Assembly (NCBI GenBank): GCA_963815295.1
Contig: CAWFFZ010000008.1
Location: 1,054,001 to 1,118,000 of the forward strand
From: JACDHG01 sp963815295
GTDB taxonomy: Bacteria; Actinomycetota; Actinomycetes; Propionibacteriales; Nocardioidaceae
Length of the DNA stretch: 64,000 nucleotides
Direction: 5' to 3'
Notes under the pieces: model-generated
What the model was told of the DNA's origin: nothing
The model's input: the letters and a program-made list of their open reading frames with translations, nothing else
Database searches by the model: none
Shown: one piece after another, positions 41,060 through 50,482 of the stretch
Position numbering within the stretch: position 1 is the first letter of the stretch
Layout: every line of letters begins with the position of its first letter
Program-made: the position numbers and the translations under genes

Positions 41060-42445
41060 GTGACCGACGACGCACTCTTCGACGTTGCTCCGTCGGCGAC
41101 CAGTGCGCCCAGTCGGGGCGGCAGTTTGGCTGACAGCAGCCGCCGATCTGCCCCCCTCGCCGTACGCATGCGTCCCTTGACTCTCGACGAGCTCGTCGGG
41201 CAAGACCATCTGCTGTCTGACGGCTCGCCGCTGCGGCGGCTGGTCGAGGCTGATCAGTCGACAGCGTTGATGCTCTGGGGACCTCCGGGTACGGGCAAGA
41301 CCACCATCGCCGCGATCGTGTCGGCTCGGACGAACCGTCGGTTCGTCGAGGTTTCGGCGGTGTCGGCCGGTGTCAAGGAGGTCCGTGAGGTCATCGACTC
41401 GGCACGTCGCCAGCTGGGTGCGGGTGGGGCGGGCACCGTGTTGTTCGTCGACGAGGTGCACCGGTTCAGCAAGGCGCAGCAAGATGCACTGCTGCCAGGT
41501 GTCGAGAACCGGTGGGTGACGCTCGTGGCTGCCACCACCGAGAACCCGTTCTTCTCCGTCATCTCGCCACTCCTGTCGCGCTCACTGCTGCTGACGCTCG
41601 AACCTCTCACCGACGATGCCGTGCGTCTCGTGGTCGGGCGGGCGCTGCTCGACGACCGCGGACTGGCCGGCGCCTTCTCCCTCGACGAGACCGCCGAGGA
41701 CCAGCTGATCCGGCTCGCCGGTGGCGATGCGCGGCGAGCGCTGACCTACTTAGAGGCTGCCGCGAGCGCGTCCGAGTCAATCAGCGCCGGTACCATCACC
41801 CTTGAGGCGCTGGAGTCGGCTGTCGACCGGGCAGCCGTGCGTTATGACCGGCAGGGTGACCAGCACTACGACGTCATCAGCGCATTCATCAAGTCGATCC
41901 GAGGCAGCGACGTCGACGCCTCCCTCCACTACTTTGCGCGGATGGTCGAGGCAGGAGAGGACCCACGCTTCATCGCGCGACGCCTCGTCATCCTGGCCAG
42001 CGAGGACATCGGGCTCGCCGATCCCTCCGCACTCACCACTGCGGTTGCGGCTGCGCAGGCGGTCCAGCTCATCGGTATGCCGGAGGCGCGACTCAACCTC
42101 GGCCAAGCTGTCATCGCCCTCGCCCTAGCTCCGAAGTCGAACGCCGTCATCTCGGCGGTCGACGCGGCGATCGGCGACGTACGTGCGGGGAAGATCGGGT
42201 CGGTGCCCGCCCATCTGCGCGACGCCCACTACGGCGGTGCGCAGAAGATCGGGCACGGTGGCGGCTACCTCTACGCACACGACGACCCCCGAGGCGTCGC
42301 GCCGCAGCGCCATGCGCCAGACGCGGTCAAGGACGCCACCTACTACGTGCCCACGACGCGCGGCGCAGAGCTCCAGTACAGCGAGCGGCTCGAGCGGATC
42401 AAGGCGATTCTGGCGGGCGATGAGAGCGATGGACCTGACAGGTAG
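41060..42445 (+). CDS. rarA: replication-associated recombination protein RarA (MgsA)
   Basis: 461 residues from GTG 41060. AAA+ ATPase related to clamp loaders and RuvB: VRMRPLTLDELVGQDHLL, Walker A GPPGTGKTT, VSAGVKEVREVID, Walker B VLFVDEVHRFSKAQQDALLP, sensor 1 VAATTENPFFSVISPLLSR. The C-terminal tetramerisation domain begins DQHYDVISAFIKSIRGSDVDA and ends KDATYYVPTTRG. Acts at stalled replication forks. Located upstream of alaS as in other actinobacteria. Confidence 0.95.
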   Translation: MTDDALFDVAPSATSAPSRGGSLADSSRRSAPLAVRMRPLTLDELVGQDHLLSDGSPLRRLVEADQSTALMLWGPPGTGKTTIAAIVSARTNRRFVEVSAVSAGVKEVREVIDSARRQLGAGGAGTVLFVDEVHRFSKAQQDALLPGVENRWVTLVAATTENPFFSVISPLLSRSLLLTLEPLTDDAVRLVVGRALLDDRGLAGAFSLDETAEDQLIRLAGGDARRALTYLEAAASASESISAGTITLEALESAVDRAAVRYDRQGDQHYDVISAFIKSIRGSDVDASLHYFARMVEAGEDPRFIARRLVILASEDIGLADPSALTTAVAAAQAVQLIGMPEARLNLGQAVIALALAPKSNAVISAVDAAIGDVRAGKIGSVPAHLRDAHYGGAQKIGHGGGYLYAHDDPRGVAPQRHAPDAVKDATYYVPTTRGAELQYSERLERIKAILAGDESDGPDR

Positions 42446-42483
42446 GGTGGCGGTTTGTCAGGCTCAGGAAGAGGGCGCTACAG

Positions 42484-42981
42484 ATGACGGTCAGTCAGTT
42501 GGTGATCACCGCGTTCGCGGTCGCCCTGGTGGGCTTGGCGTTGCTCGTCGTACTCCTGCACCGGCAGCTGAGCGCGCTGCGCCCGGAGGTTGAGCGGCTG
42601 CGCATGCTAGGCCGCGAAGTTGAGGATCTGCGCGCTGCCGTGCGGGCCGCGGAGGCGCGACCGGCACTTTCCGTCGAGGCCCTACCGGTGCCTGCCGAGG
42701 AGCCGCAGCCCGTGAACGGCATCGCCGACACGTCGGAGGATGACGAGGTCCGGGTCATCACCCGCATCGACACGAACGACGCCGACGTTGATCTCACGAC
42801 ATCCCGGATCGCGTCCGTGACACTCGGCGGCCCGCTCATCAAAGTGGCGGCGCTCTCCCACGGCGTCGTGCACGCGCTGCGTGAGGAGCAGCGGATGAAG
42901 ATCGCCTACACGTTCCGCAAGGAGCTGCGGCGGCAACGGAAAATGCGTCGACGCCGCCGTGTGCAGCAGGGACCCTCGTGA
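42484..42981 (+). CDS. DUF948-like membrane protein upstream of alaS
   Basis: 165 residues. An N-terminal helix (VSQLVITAFAVALVGLALLVVLL) precedes a short coiled coil (LSALRPEVERLRMLGREVEDLRAAV), an acidic middle and TLGGPLIKVAALSHGVVHAL, which matches the GGPLVKVAAFSYGVRRAL block of actinobacterial DUF948 proteins. The C-terminus is extremely basic (RKELRRQRKMRRRRRV). DUF948 genes usually sit just upstream of alaS, as here. A TAGGGT at 42443-42448 overlapping the rarA stop is a possible -10. Function unknown. Confidence 0.65.
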   Translation: MTVSQLVITAFAVALVGLALLVVLLHRQLSALRPEVERLRMLGREVEDLRAAVRAAEARPALSVEALPVPAEEPQPVNGIADTSEDDEVRVITRIDTNDADVDLTTSRIASVTLGGPLIKVAALSHGVVHALREEQRMKIAYTFRKELRRQRKMRRRRRVQQGPS

Positions 42982-43018
42982 AGATGGAGACGATGACAAC
43001 GACGAGAGGCGGCCGATT

Positions 43019-43303
43019 GTGAGCCGCGTCTTCTGGTTCGTCGCTGGGGCTGCCTCTGGCGTCTACACGCTGGTCAAGGCAAAGCGGGCCGTTGAGGTAT
43101 TCACTCCCGACGGCGTCGGTGCCCGGGTCGCGGCCCTGCGCGCTGGCGGACAGCTCTTTACCCAGGAGGTTCGTGTCGGGATGGCCGACCGTGAGGCGGA
43201 GCTCCGCCACCAGCTTGCGCTCTCGCCGCCGACCCGGCGAATGCTCGACTCCACCGTCTCCGTCCCCGAAAGGTCTGAGGACAACCCCGATGGACACCGC
43301 TGA
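43019..43303 (+). CDS. DUF6167-like small membrane protein
   Basis: 94 residues from GTG 43019. SRVFWFVAGAASGVYTLVKA is a short membrane segment, followed by EVFTPDGVGARVAALRAGG and VRVGMADREAELRHQLAL. The F-W-F-x-x-G-A-x-x-G-V-Y opening and TPD block recall DUF6167 proteins encoded next to DUF948 and alaS in Streptomyces. The end overlaps alaS by 14 nt, implying coupling. Function unknown. Confidence 0.7.
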   Translation: MSRVFWFVAGAASGVYTLVKAKRAVEVFTPDGVGARVAALRAGGQLFTQEVRVGMADREAELRHQLALSPPTRRMLDSTVSVPERSEDNPDGHR

Positions 43304-45968
43304 GATCCGACGTCGGTTCATCGCTCACTTCGAGCAGCGCGACCACACCGTCGTTCCGAGCACATCGCTCCTGCTCGACGACCCGAACCTGCTCTTCGTC
43401 GGCGCAGGCATGGTGCCGTTCGTGCCCTACTTCCTCGGGCACGAGTCCCCGCCGTACCGACGTGCAGTCAGCGTGCAGAAGTGCGTGCGCACGCTCGACA
43501 TCGAAGAGGTGGGGAATACCGACCGGCACGGCACGTTCTTCCAGATGAACGGCAACTTCTCGTTCGGTGACTACTTCAAGGAAGGTGCGATCGAGTACGC
43601 ATGGGACCTGGTAACGAGGTCCCAGGCTGATGGCGGCTACGGCTTGCAGGAGTCGCAGCTCCACGTGTCCGTCTACCTCGACGACGACGAGTCGGTAGGG
43701 CTCTGGAAGCGGATCGCCGGCCTCGGGGACGACCGCATCCACCGGCTCGGAAAGGCCGACAACTATTGGTCCATGGGGATTCCGGGCCCATGCGGCCCCG
43801 ACTCCGAGCTGTTCTTGGACCGCGGTCCTGACTACGGCCCCGAAGGTGACATCGAGAAGGCCGGCGACCGCTACATGGAGTTCTGGAACCTCGTGTTCAT
43901 GCAGAACATGCGCGGGGCCGGCATCGGCAAGGACGACTTCGAGATCGTCGGTGACCTGCCGCAGAAGAACATCGATACCGGCATGGGTCTCGAGCGGATG
44001 GCCATGCTGCTGCAGCGCACGGGCAGCATCTACGAGATCGACGAGGTCTATCCCGTACTCGCCAAGGCCGCCGAGCTCGCAGGCAAGTCGTACGGCGCCA
44101 ACCACGAGGACGACGTCCGGCTCCGCGTGGTCGCTGACCATGTCCGCAGCGGGCTCATGCTCATCAGCGACGGGGTGACTCCAGGCAACGAGGGGCGTGG
44201 CTACGTTCTTCGCCGGATCTTGCGCCGAGTGGTGCGCTCGATGCGGCTGCTGGGTGTCGAGGACAAGACCTTGCAGGAGCTCCTACCGGTCTCGTACGCG
44301 AAGATGCGGTTGTCATATCCCGAGCTCGACGCCGAGTGGTCGCGGATCGCCCCGGTGGCCTATGGCGAGGAGGACGCATTCCGGCAAACGCTCAAGGCCG
44401 GGACCGCGATCTTCGACCTGGCGGCCAGCGAGGTGAAGCAGGCGGGTGCCTCCGAGCTGCCTGCGGCTAAGGCGTTCCAGCTGCACGACACGTTCGGCTT
44501 CCCGATCGACCTCACGCTCGAGATGGCGGCCGAGCAGGGACTGGTGGTCGACGAGGTCGGCTTCCGTGACTTGATGAGTGAGCAACGGGCACGGGCTCAG
44601 GCCGACTCACGGGCCAAGAAGGGGCAGCACGCCGACACCACGGCATACCGCGAGGTTGCCGATGCGCTCGGCTCCGCCGTCGCGTTCACCGGCTACGACG
44701 AAGTCACTACACACGCACGGGTAGCCGGCATCGTGAATGCCGTTGGCGTCGTCTCGTCGATGTCGGCCGGGGAGACCGGCGAGGTCATCCTTGACCGCAC
44801 CCCCTTCTACGCCGAGGGTGGCGGCCAGCTTGCCGACCAGGGCGTGATCGAACTGGCGAACGGCGCGCGGCTGGAGGTGCTCGACGTACAGTCCCCGATG
44901 CGGGGGATCATCATCCACAAAGTGCGCGTGCTCGACGGCGAGGTCCAGGCCGGGCTCGAAGCGCACGCGTTGGTCGACATCGAGCGACGGCGGTCAATCA
45001 GCCGCGCCCACACTGCGACCCACATGGTGCACAAGGCGTTCCGCGAAGCACTCGGCGACACTGCTACCCAGGCCGGAAGCGAGAACGCACCCGGTCGCTT
45101 CCGCTTCGACTTCTCCGCGACGGGATCGGTCCCTAGTTCGGTGCTCAGCGACGTCGAGGCGCGGGTCAACGATCTTGTGCTCGCCGACCTCGGCGTCGAG
45201 GCGGAGCTGATGAGTCAGCAGCAGGCGCGCGATGTCGGTGCGTTGGCGTTGTTCGGCGAGAAGTACGGCGACGAGGTGCGAGTCATCTCGGTCGGCGACT
45301 GGGCGCGCGAGCTGTGTGGCGGCACCCACGCGGGCCGCTCGGGGCAGCTCGGCGTCATCAAGCTGCTTGGCGAGTCGTCGATCGGCTCTGGCGTACGTCG
45401 TGTGGAGGCTCTGGTGGGTGCCGACGCGTACCAGTTCCTCGCCCGCGAGCATGTTTTGGTGTCGCAGCTGACCGAGGTGCTCAAAGTGCCGCGCCAGGAT
45501 CTCCGCGAGCGGGTGCACACCCTCGTCGACCGGCTGCGCGTGGCAGAGAAGGAGATTGAGCGGGTCCGCGTGCAGTCCCTCCTCGCCCGAGCTGACACGT
45601 TGGCGACCGCACCCGACGACGTGTCGGGGGTCCACTTCGTCGGCTTCTTCGCCGAGGGAGCGGCCGCGGCGGAGGCCCGCACGCTCGCCCTCGATGTCCG
45701 CGGCCGGATGGGGTCAGAGCATCCCGTCGTGGTCGCCGTCATCGGTGCGGTCGAGGGCAAACCCAGCGTCGTCATTGCCGTCAACGAGCACGGTCGGGAG
45801 CGTGGGCTGAACGCCGGTGAGCTCGTGCGAGTGGCTGCCGGCCGGCTAGGCGGCAGCGGAGGCGGCAGGGATGACGTGGCGCAAGGTGGCGGCACCGACG
45901 CTGCTGCCGCGCCTGACGCGATCGCCGACGTCCGGCAGGCCGTGGCTCGAGCGGTCGAAGGCGCTTGA
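43290..45968 (+). CDS. alaS: alanyl-tRNA synthetase
   Basis: 892 residues from ATG 43290 (GAGG at 43277-43280); the frame is open upstream but the family begins MDTAEIRRRFIAHFEQRDHT. Catalytic core: LLLDDPNLLFVGAGMVPF, RTLDIEEVGNTDRHGTFFQM, EFWNLVFMQ. The editing domain has the zinc ligands HTATHMVHKAF and CGGTHAGRSGQLG. The C-terminal C-Ala domain is present. Also clears mischarged Ser/Gly. RuvX starts within its stop. Confidence 0.97.
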   Translation: MDTAEIRRRFIAHFEQRDHTVVPSTSLLLDDPNLLFVGAGMVPFVPYFLGHESPPYRRAVSVQKCVRTLDIEEVGNTDRHGTFFQMNGNFSFGDYFKEGAIEYAWDLVTRSQADGGYGLQESQLHVSVYLDDDESVGLWKRIAGLGDDRIHRLGKADNYWSMGIPGPCGPDSELFLDRGPDYGPEGDIEKAGDRYMEFWNLVFMQNMRGAGIGKDDFEIVGDLPQKNIDTGMGLERMAMLLQRTGSIYEIDEVYPVLAKAAELAGKSYGANHEDDVRLRVVADHVRSGLMLISDGVTPGNEGRGYVLRRILRRVVRSMRLLGVEDKTLQELLPVSYAKMRLSYPELDAEWSRIAPVAYGEEDAFRQTLKAGTAIFDLAASEVKQAGASELPAAKAFQLHDTFGFPIDLTLEMAAEQGLVVDEVGFRDLMSEQRARAQADSRAKKGQHADTTAYREVADALGSAVAFTGYDEVTTHARVAGIVNAVGVVSSMSAGETGEVILDRTPFYAEGGGQLADQGVIELANGARLEVLDVQSPMRGIIIHKVRVLDGEVQAGLEAHALVDIERRRSISRAHTATHMVHKAFREALGDTATQAGSENAPGRFRFDFSATGSVPSSVLSDVEARVNDLVLADLGVEAELMSQQQARDVGALALFGEKYGDEVRVISVGDWARELCGGTHAGRSGQLGVIKLLGESSIGSGVRRVEALVGADAYQFLAREHVLVSQLTEVLKVPRQDLRERVHTLVDRLRVAEKEIERVRVQSLLARADTLATAPDDVSGVHFVGFFAEGAAAAEARTLALDVRGRMGSEHPVVVAVIGAVEGKPSVVIAVNEHGRERGLNAGELVRVAAGRLGGSGGGRDDVAQGGGTDAAAAPDAIADVRQAVARAVEGA

Positions 45969-46477
45969 GCGAGATCGACCCGCCGACGACTGCTGGCGAG
46001 CCGCACTTCCGTCCCGGGGTCCGGCTCGGACTCGACGTCGGCGATGCTCGGATCGGCGTGGCCCGCTGCGACCCCGCCGGAGCCATCGCCACTCCCGTCG
46101 AGACCGTGCACCGCGGCCCTGGCGACCTGGCCCGTGTGCTCGAGCTGGTGGCGGAGCATCACGTCGTCGAAGTGGTGGTCGGCCTACCGCGCTCACTCGG
46201 TGGCTCGCTCGGGCCAGCCGCGGAGAAGGTGACGGCATACGCCGTGGAGCTGAGGGACGCGCTGCGCAGCAGGCACGACCAGACGTCGATTCGCCTCGTC
46301 GACGAGCGATTGACTACGGTGAGTGCCGAACGAGTGCTGCGGGAGCAGGGTCGGCACCGGGCCCGGCGACGGGCCGTTGTGGACCAGGCAGCCGCGGTCG
46401 TCATCTTGCAGCATGCGATCGACACCGAACGATCGACGGGGAGACCTCCAGGGCAGGAAGTAGGCCAGCCGTCATGA
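45965..46477 (+). CDS. ruvX: YqgF/RuvX-family putative pre-16S rRNA nuclease
   Basis: 170 residues, TTG 45965 overlapping the alaS stop (TTGA). RNase H-like fold: RLGLDVGDARIGVARCD with the first Asp, VVVGLPRSLGGSLGPAA, RLVDERLTTVSAE and DQAAAVVILQHAID with the last acidic residue. Implicated in 16S rRNA 5'-end maturation. alaS-ruvX-mltG-aroE is a conserved actinobacterial string. Confidence 0.92.
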   Translation: MSEIDPPTTAGEPHFRPGVRLGLDVGDARIGVARCDPAGAIATPVETVHRGPGDLARVLELVAEHHVVEVVVGLPRSLGGSLGPAAEKVTAYAVELRDALRSRHDQTSIRLVDERLTTVSAERVLREQGRHRARRRAVVDQAAAVVILQHAIDTERSTGRPPGQEVGQPS

Positions 46478-47586
46478 GTGACCTCGGTATCGGGGACATC
46501 CAGGGCAGTCATCGCATCAAGCATCGGCATGGCCGCGGATGTGTCGCCGTGCTCGTGGCACTTGGCATCATTGCCGCCATCGCAGTGTTCGCCTACGTGA
46601 AAGGTGTCGACCTGATCCAGGGTGCGATCTCCGGCCCCGAGGACTACTCCGGCGACGGTAGCGGACGCGTGACAATCCAAGTGCGACCAAACGAGACCGG
46701 TGGCGACATCGCGATGACGCTGTTCAAGGCTGACGTCGTCAAGAGCGAAGAGGCGTTTGTGGATGCCTACAACGAGAACCCGGACGCCACCTCTATCACC
46801 CCCGGCTCCTACAACCTCCGGCAGCAGATGTCGGCCGAGAGCGCAGTCGAGCTGCTGCTCAACCCCGAGTCACTCAACGAGACCCCGACCGTGACGATCA
46901 CAGAAGGAGTCCGGGCCCTGGAGATCTTGGACTCGATCGTGGAGCAGACCAACTTCTCCAAACAGGAGGTCGAGGCGGCCTTTGCAGACATTGACGCTCT
47001 AGAGCTGCCCGACTATGCCCACGGTGACCCGGAGGGCTACCTCTACCCATCGACGTACGATCTCGAGCCGAAGATGACCGCCGCCGACCTGCTCAAGACG
47101 ATGGTCGACGAGTTCGAGAAGCAGGCGGACAAGCTCGGCCTAGAGGCCGGTGCGCGCGAGCTCGGTTACAGCCCCCACGAGATCGTCACCGTCGCCAGCC
47201 TCGTGCAGGCAGAGGCCGGCCCGGCTGACATGAAAAAGGTGGCGAGCGTGGTCTACAACCGTCTCGAGCTGCCCATGAGACTGCAGTTCGACTCGACCCT
47301 TCACTATGCCGTAGACAGCCGAGGTGAAGTCGTGGCCGGCGACGACCTGCGGAAGATCGACTCGCCCTACAACACCTACAAGCGAGACGGTCTGCCGCCG
47401 ACACCGATCGACTCACCCGGCGAAGAGGCGTTGACTGCGGCGCTCAACCCGGCGAGCACCAACTTCCTGTACTTCGTCACGGTCAACCTGGCGACGCAGG
47501 AGACCCGCTTCACCGATAGCTACAAGACGCATCTGCGCAACGTCGACGTCTACAACGAATACTGCGAAACCTCGCAGGAGTGCTAA
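46474..47586 (+). CDS. mltG: endolytic murein transglycosylase MltG (YceG)
   Basis: 370 residues from ATG 46474 (ATGA overlap). A cytoplasmic, basic N-terminus (HRIKHRHGRG) and one helix (about 24-43) are followed by the YceG domain: VTIQVRPNETGGDIAMTL, ITPGSYNLRQQMSA, EGYLYPSTYDL, the catalytic Glu block TVASLVQAEAG, VASVVYNRLELPMRLQFDSTL and SPYNTYKRDGLPPTPI. Cuts nascent glycan strands and so sets their length. aroE starts at its TAATG overlap. Confidence 0.95.
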   Translation: MSDLGIGDIQGSHRIKHRHGRGCVAVLVALGIIAAIAVFAYVKGVDLIQGAISGPEDYSGDGSGRVTIQVRPNETGGDIAMTLFKADVVKSEEAFVDAYNENPDATSITPGSYNLRQQMSAESAVELLLNPESLNETPTVTITEGVRALEILDSIVEQTNFSKQEVEAAFADIDALELPDYAHGDPEGYLYPSTYDLEPKMTAADLLKTMVDEFEKQADKLGLEAGARELGYSPHEIVTVASLVQAEAGPADMKKVASVVYNRLELPMRLQFDSTLHYAVDSRGEVVAGDDLRKIDSPYNTYKRDGLPPTPIDSPGEEALTAALNPASTNFLYFVTVNLATQETRFTDSYKTHLRNVDVYNEYCETSQEC

Positions 47587-48443
47587 TGCCGGTCGACACG
47601 TCCTCGTCGCGGTGTGGCGTGATCGGGAGTCCGATCGCACACTCGCTGTCGCCGGTGCTACATCGGGCGGCGTACCGCGAGCTTGGCCTCGACTGGTCGT
47701 ATGACGCCCACGACGTGACGGTCGACACGGTCGACGCGTTCCTCTCCGACGTCGCCCGCGATCCCGGCTGGGTCGGCCTCTCGGTGACGATGCCACTCAA
47801 AGCGGCTGTCATGCGTCACTGCGCCGACCTGGACACGGCCGGACAGGCCGTCGGGGCAGTCAACACGCTGCTTCGGCAGCAGAGCGGCGGCTTCACCGGC
47901 GCCAACACTGACGTGACTGGCTTTGTGGCGGCGTTGTCGGTGCTCGGGCGAGCGAGTGTGCAGCGGGCGACCGTCGTGGGCGCGGGTGCCACGGCAGGGT
48001 CGGCAATTTGCGCGTTGGCACAGTGCGGCGCCGAGTCGGTCACCGTTTTGTCGCGTTCGGTCGACCGCGCGGAGGGCTTGGATGCGGTGGCCGAACGCGC
48101 TGGTCTGCAGCTGCGCCGGCTTCCGCTCAGTACCACGACGTGGCCGGAGGTCGATGTGCTCGTGTCGACGATCCCGGCCGCGGCCCAGACCACGATCGCG
48201 AGGCAGGCATCCGTCTCGGCCGCCGTTGTCTTCGACGTCACCTATGACCCCGCTGACACACCGCTGCTCGAGGCTGCGGCATCGGCAGGCCGGGTGGTGA
48301 TCGGCGGGTTCGAGCTGTTGCTCCGACAGGCGAGTTTTCAGGTGGAGCTGATGACCGGCGCGGCCTCTGCTCCGCTGGCCGCGATGCGCGCTGCAGGGGA
48401 GACGGAGCTCCGACGGCGGTCTCGCTCCGAGGCGGGGCACTAA
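47586..48443 (+). CDS. aroE: shikimate dehydrogenase
   Basis: 285 residues; ATG 47586 overlaps the mltG TAA by one base, with CAGGAG at 47575-47580 (the GTG at 47580 is part of that site). Reduces 3-dehydroshikimate. GVIGSPIAHSLSPVLHRAAY binds substrate, LSVTMPLK holds the catalytic Lys and GANTDVTGF the Asp; the NADP-binding loop is VVGAGATAGSAI, in which the usual GGGG/AA pattern is slightly altered; GGFELLLRQASFQVELMTG closes the site. Confidence 0.94.
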   Translation: MPVDTSSSRCGVIGSPIAHSLSPVLHRAAYRELGLDWSYDAHDVTVDTVDAFLSDVARDPGWVGLSVTMPLKAAVMRHCADLDTAGQAVGAVNTLLRQQSGGFTGANTDVTGFVAALSVLGRASVQRATVVGAGATAGSAICALAQCGAESVTVLSRSVDRAEGLDAVAERAGLQLRRLPLSTTTWPEVDVLVSTIPAAAQTTIARQASVSAAVVFDVTYDPADTPLLEAAASAGRVVIGGFELLLRQASFQVELMTGAASAPLAAMRAAGETELRRRSRSEAGH

Positions 48444-48446
48444 GGT
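48441..48446 (+). promoter_or_regulatory. -10 box (TAAGGT) for leaderless prepilin peptidase gene
   Basis: TAAGGT overlaps the aroE stop (48441-48443) and ends 6 nt before GTG 48453. Confidence 0.4.
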
Positions 48447-48452
48447 CAGCGT

Positions 48453-49274
48453 GTGCATGAGGAGCTTCTGGCCGGCCTGGTAGCGGCCCTGGTCACCGCG
48501 GTCGCCGGCTGGTTCGGGCCGCGCCTCATCGCGCGCATCCCCGAACCCGAGCCAGACCCAGAGCCCGAGCAGACCGAGGGCACGGACGACGTACCTGGTG
48601 CAAGGCTCGGAGGCGACGAGGAGTCTGCTCCGGCAGACGAACCGTTGGTCACCGACATCTCCGAGAACCCGCCGCCAGCCGTCACCGTCAAGCCGCTGTA
48701 CGTCGACCTAGCCGCCCGCCCCGGCCTGGCTCCGAAGCTGGCGCTGGTCGGTGCCATGAGCGGAGCCATCGTGGGGTGGCAGATCGGGTGGCAGCCGTTG
48801 CTGGCCGCCTGGGTCTACCTCGCCGCCATCGGCGTCGTTCTCGGCTACATCGACGCGCAGACCCGCCTGCTTCCCACCTGGCTCATCGCACCGAGCTACG
48901 GCGTCCTCGTGGTACTCATCGGCGCGGCGGGCCTGATCGACGGCGACCGCGACGCGCTGGTCCGATCGGCGTTCGGGTGGCTCACCATGGGCGGCTTCTA
49001 CTTCCTGATGTGGTTCATCTACCCGCGGGGACTCGGCTATGGCGACGTCCGGCTGTCCGGCCTGCTCGGCCTTGCGCTCGGATACCTGGGGTGGGGGGAG
49101 CTGCTCGTCGGGATGTATGCCGCGCTCGTGATCGGCGGAGTCGGCGGTGGGCTGCTGGCCCTCGTGAAGATCTTCGACCGCAAGCGCTATCCGTTCGGGC
49201 CGTTCATGCTGGTGGGGGCCCTGGTGGGGCTGGTCTGGGGGGAGCCGTTCGGCGACTGGTACCTCAACCGCTGA
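48453..49274 (+). CDS. A24-family prepilin peptidase
   Basis: 273 residues from GTG 48453. The aspartic-protease membrane domain has both catalytic Asp motifs: GYIDAQTRLLP (D134) and GYGDVRLSG (D198), the GxGD signature. The N-terminal methyltransferase domain of the two-domain enzymes is replaced by one helix and a Pro/Glu/Asp-rich linker (residues about 30-80), so it is the short form. It would process type IV/Tad-type prepilins, but no pilus genes are in the window. Location between aroE and aroC is common in actinobacteria. Confidence 0.88.
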   Translation: MHEELLAGLVAALVTAVAGWFGPRLIARIPEPEPDPEPEQTEGTDDVPGARLGGDEESAPADEPLVTDISENPPPAVTVKPLYVDLAARPGLAPKLALVGAMSGAIVGWQIGWQPLLAAWVYLAAIGVVLGYIDAQTRLLPTWLIAPSYGVLVVLIGAAGLIDGDRDALVRSAFGWLTMGGFYFLMWFIYPRGLGYGDVRLSGLLGLALGYLGWGELLVGMYAALVIGGVGGGLLALVKIFDRKRYPFGPFMLVGALVGLVWGEPFGDWYLNR

Positions 49275-49303
49275 CTCCGAGGCGGCGTGACAGACTCGGG
49301 CGC

Positions 49304-50482
49304 ATGCTTCGGTGGCTGACGGCAGGGGAGTCGCACGGACCTGCCCTTGTGGCGGTGCTCGAGGGCCTGCCTGCAGGTGTGGCGGTGACCACCGACGACA
49401 TCCGGGCAGTGCTCGCGCGTCGCCGGCTGGGCTACGGCCGCGGTGCCCGGATGTCGTTCGAGCAGGACGCGGTCAGCATCCTCGGAGGCGTCCGTCACGG
49501 CCTCACCATCGGCGCCCCGGTGGCGCTGACGATCGGCAACACGGAGTGGCCGAAGTGGGAGCAGGTGATGTCGGCAGACCCCGTCGACCCCGAGATTCTC
49601 GAAGGGCTTGCCCGCAACGCCGCTCTAACCCGCCCCCGGCCCGGGCATGCCGATCTGGTGGGCATGCAGAAGTACGACTTCGCCGAGGCGCGACCGGTCC
49701 TCGAGCGCGCGAGCGCGCGAGAGACGGCGGCCCGAGTGGCGCTGGGTGCGGTGGCAGCCGCCTTCCTCGCGCAGGCCGTCGACGTACGTCTGGCCGCTCA
49801 CGTCGTGGCGATCGGAGCGGCGGAGGCGCCGTCCGGTGTGGTCCCGACACCTGACCAGGTCGCGGCTCTCGACGAAGACCCAGTGCGCTGCGTGGACCCC
49901 GCTGCCAGCGCCGCGATGATCGCGGAGATCGACCAAGCCCACAAGGACGGCGACACGCTCGGCGGTGTGGTCGAGGTGGTGGCCTATGGACTGCCGCCCG
50001 GTCTCGGCTCCCACGTGCATTGGGACCGTCGGCTCGACTCGCGCCTCGCTGGCGCCCTGATGGGGATCCAGGCCATCAAGGGCGTCGAGGTCGGGGACGG
50101 GTTTGCGGTGGCGCGCGGGCGGGGATCGGCGGCCCATGACGAGATCGAGACCGGCCCCGACGGCATCCGGCGTACGTCGGGCCGCTCCGGCGGGACCGAG
50201 GGCGGCATGTCGACCGGCGAGCTGCTCCGGGTGCGCGCCGCGATGAAGCCGATCTCGACCATCCCCCGGGCGCTCCGCACGGTGGACGTGGCGACCGGTG
50301 AGGCCGCAGTCGCCCACCACCAGCGCTCCGATGTATGCGCCGTGCCCGCTGCCGCCGTCGTCGCCGAGGCCATGGTGGCGCTGGTGCTGGCAGAAGCCGC
50401 GCTGGAGAAGTTCGGTGGTGACTCGGTCGCTGAGACGCGTCGCAACCGCGACGGTTACCTCGCCGCGCTGAGGCATCGGTGA
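49304..50482 (+). CDS. aroC: chorismate synthase
   Basis: 392 residues from ATG 49304. Converts EPSP to chorismate with reduced FMN. Conserved: MLRWLTAGESHGPALVAVLEG, RRRLGYGRGARM, RPRPGHADLVGMQKY, SARETAARVALGAVA and SGRSGGTEGGMSTGE. A CAGACT at 49291-49296 ends 7 nt before the ATG and may allow a leaderless transcript. aroK begins in its stop (GTGA). Confidence 0.97.
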   Translation: MLRWLTAGESHGPALVAVLEGLPAGVAVTTDDIRAVLARRRLGYGRGARMSFEQDAVSILGGVRHGLTIGAPVALTIGNTEWPKWEQVMSADPVDPEILEGLARNAALTRPRPGHADLVGMQKYDFAEARPVLERASARETAARVALGAVAAAFLAQAVDVRLAAHVVAIGAAEAPSGVVPTPDQVAALDEDPVRCVDPAASAAMIAEIDQAHKDGDTLGGVVEVVAYGLPPGLGSHVHWDRRLDSRLAGALMGIQAIKGVEVGDGFAVARGRGSAAHDEIETGPDGIRRTSGRSGGTEGGMSTGELLRVRAAMKPISTIPRALRTVDVATGEAAVAHHQRSDVCAVPAAAVVAEAMVALVLAEAALEKFGGDSVAETRRNRDGYLAALRHR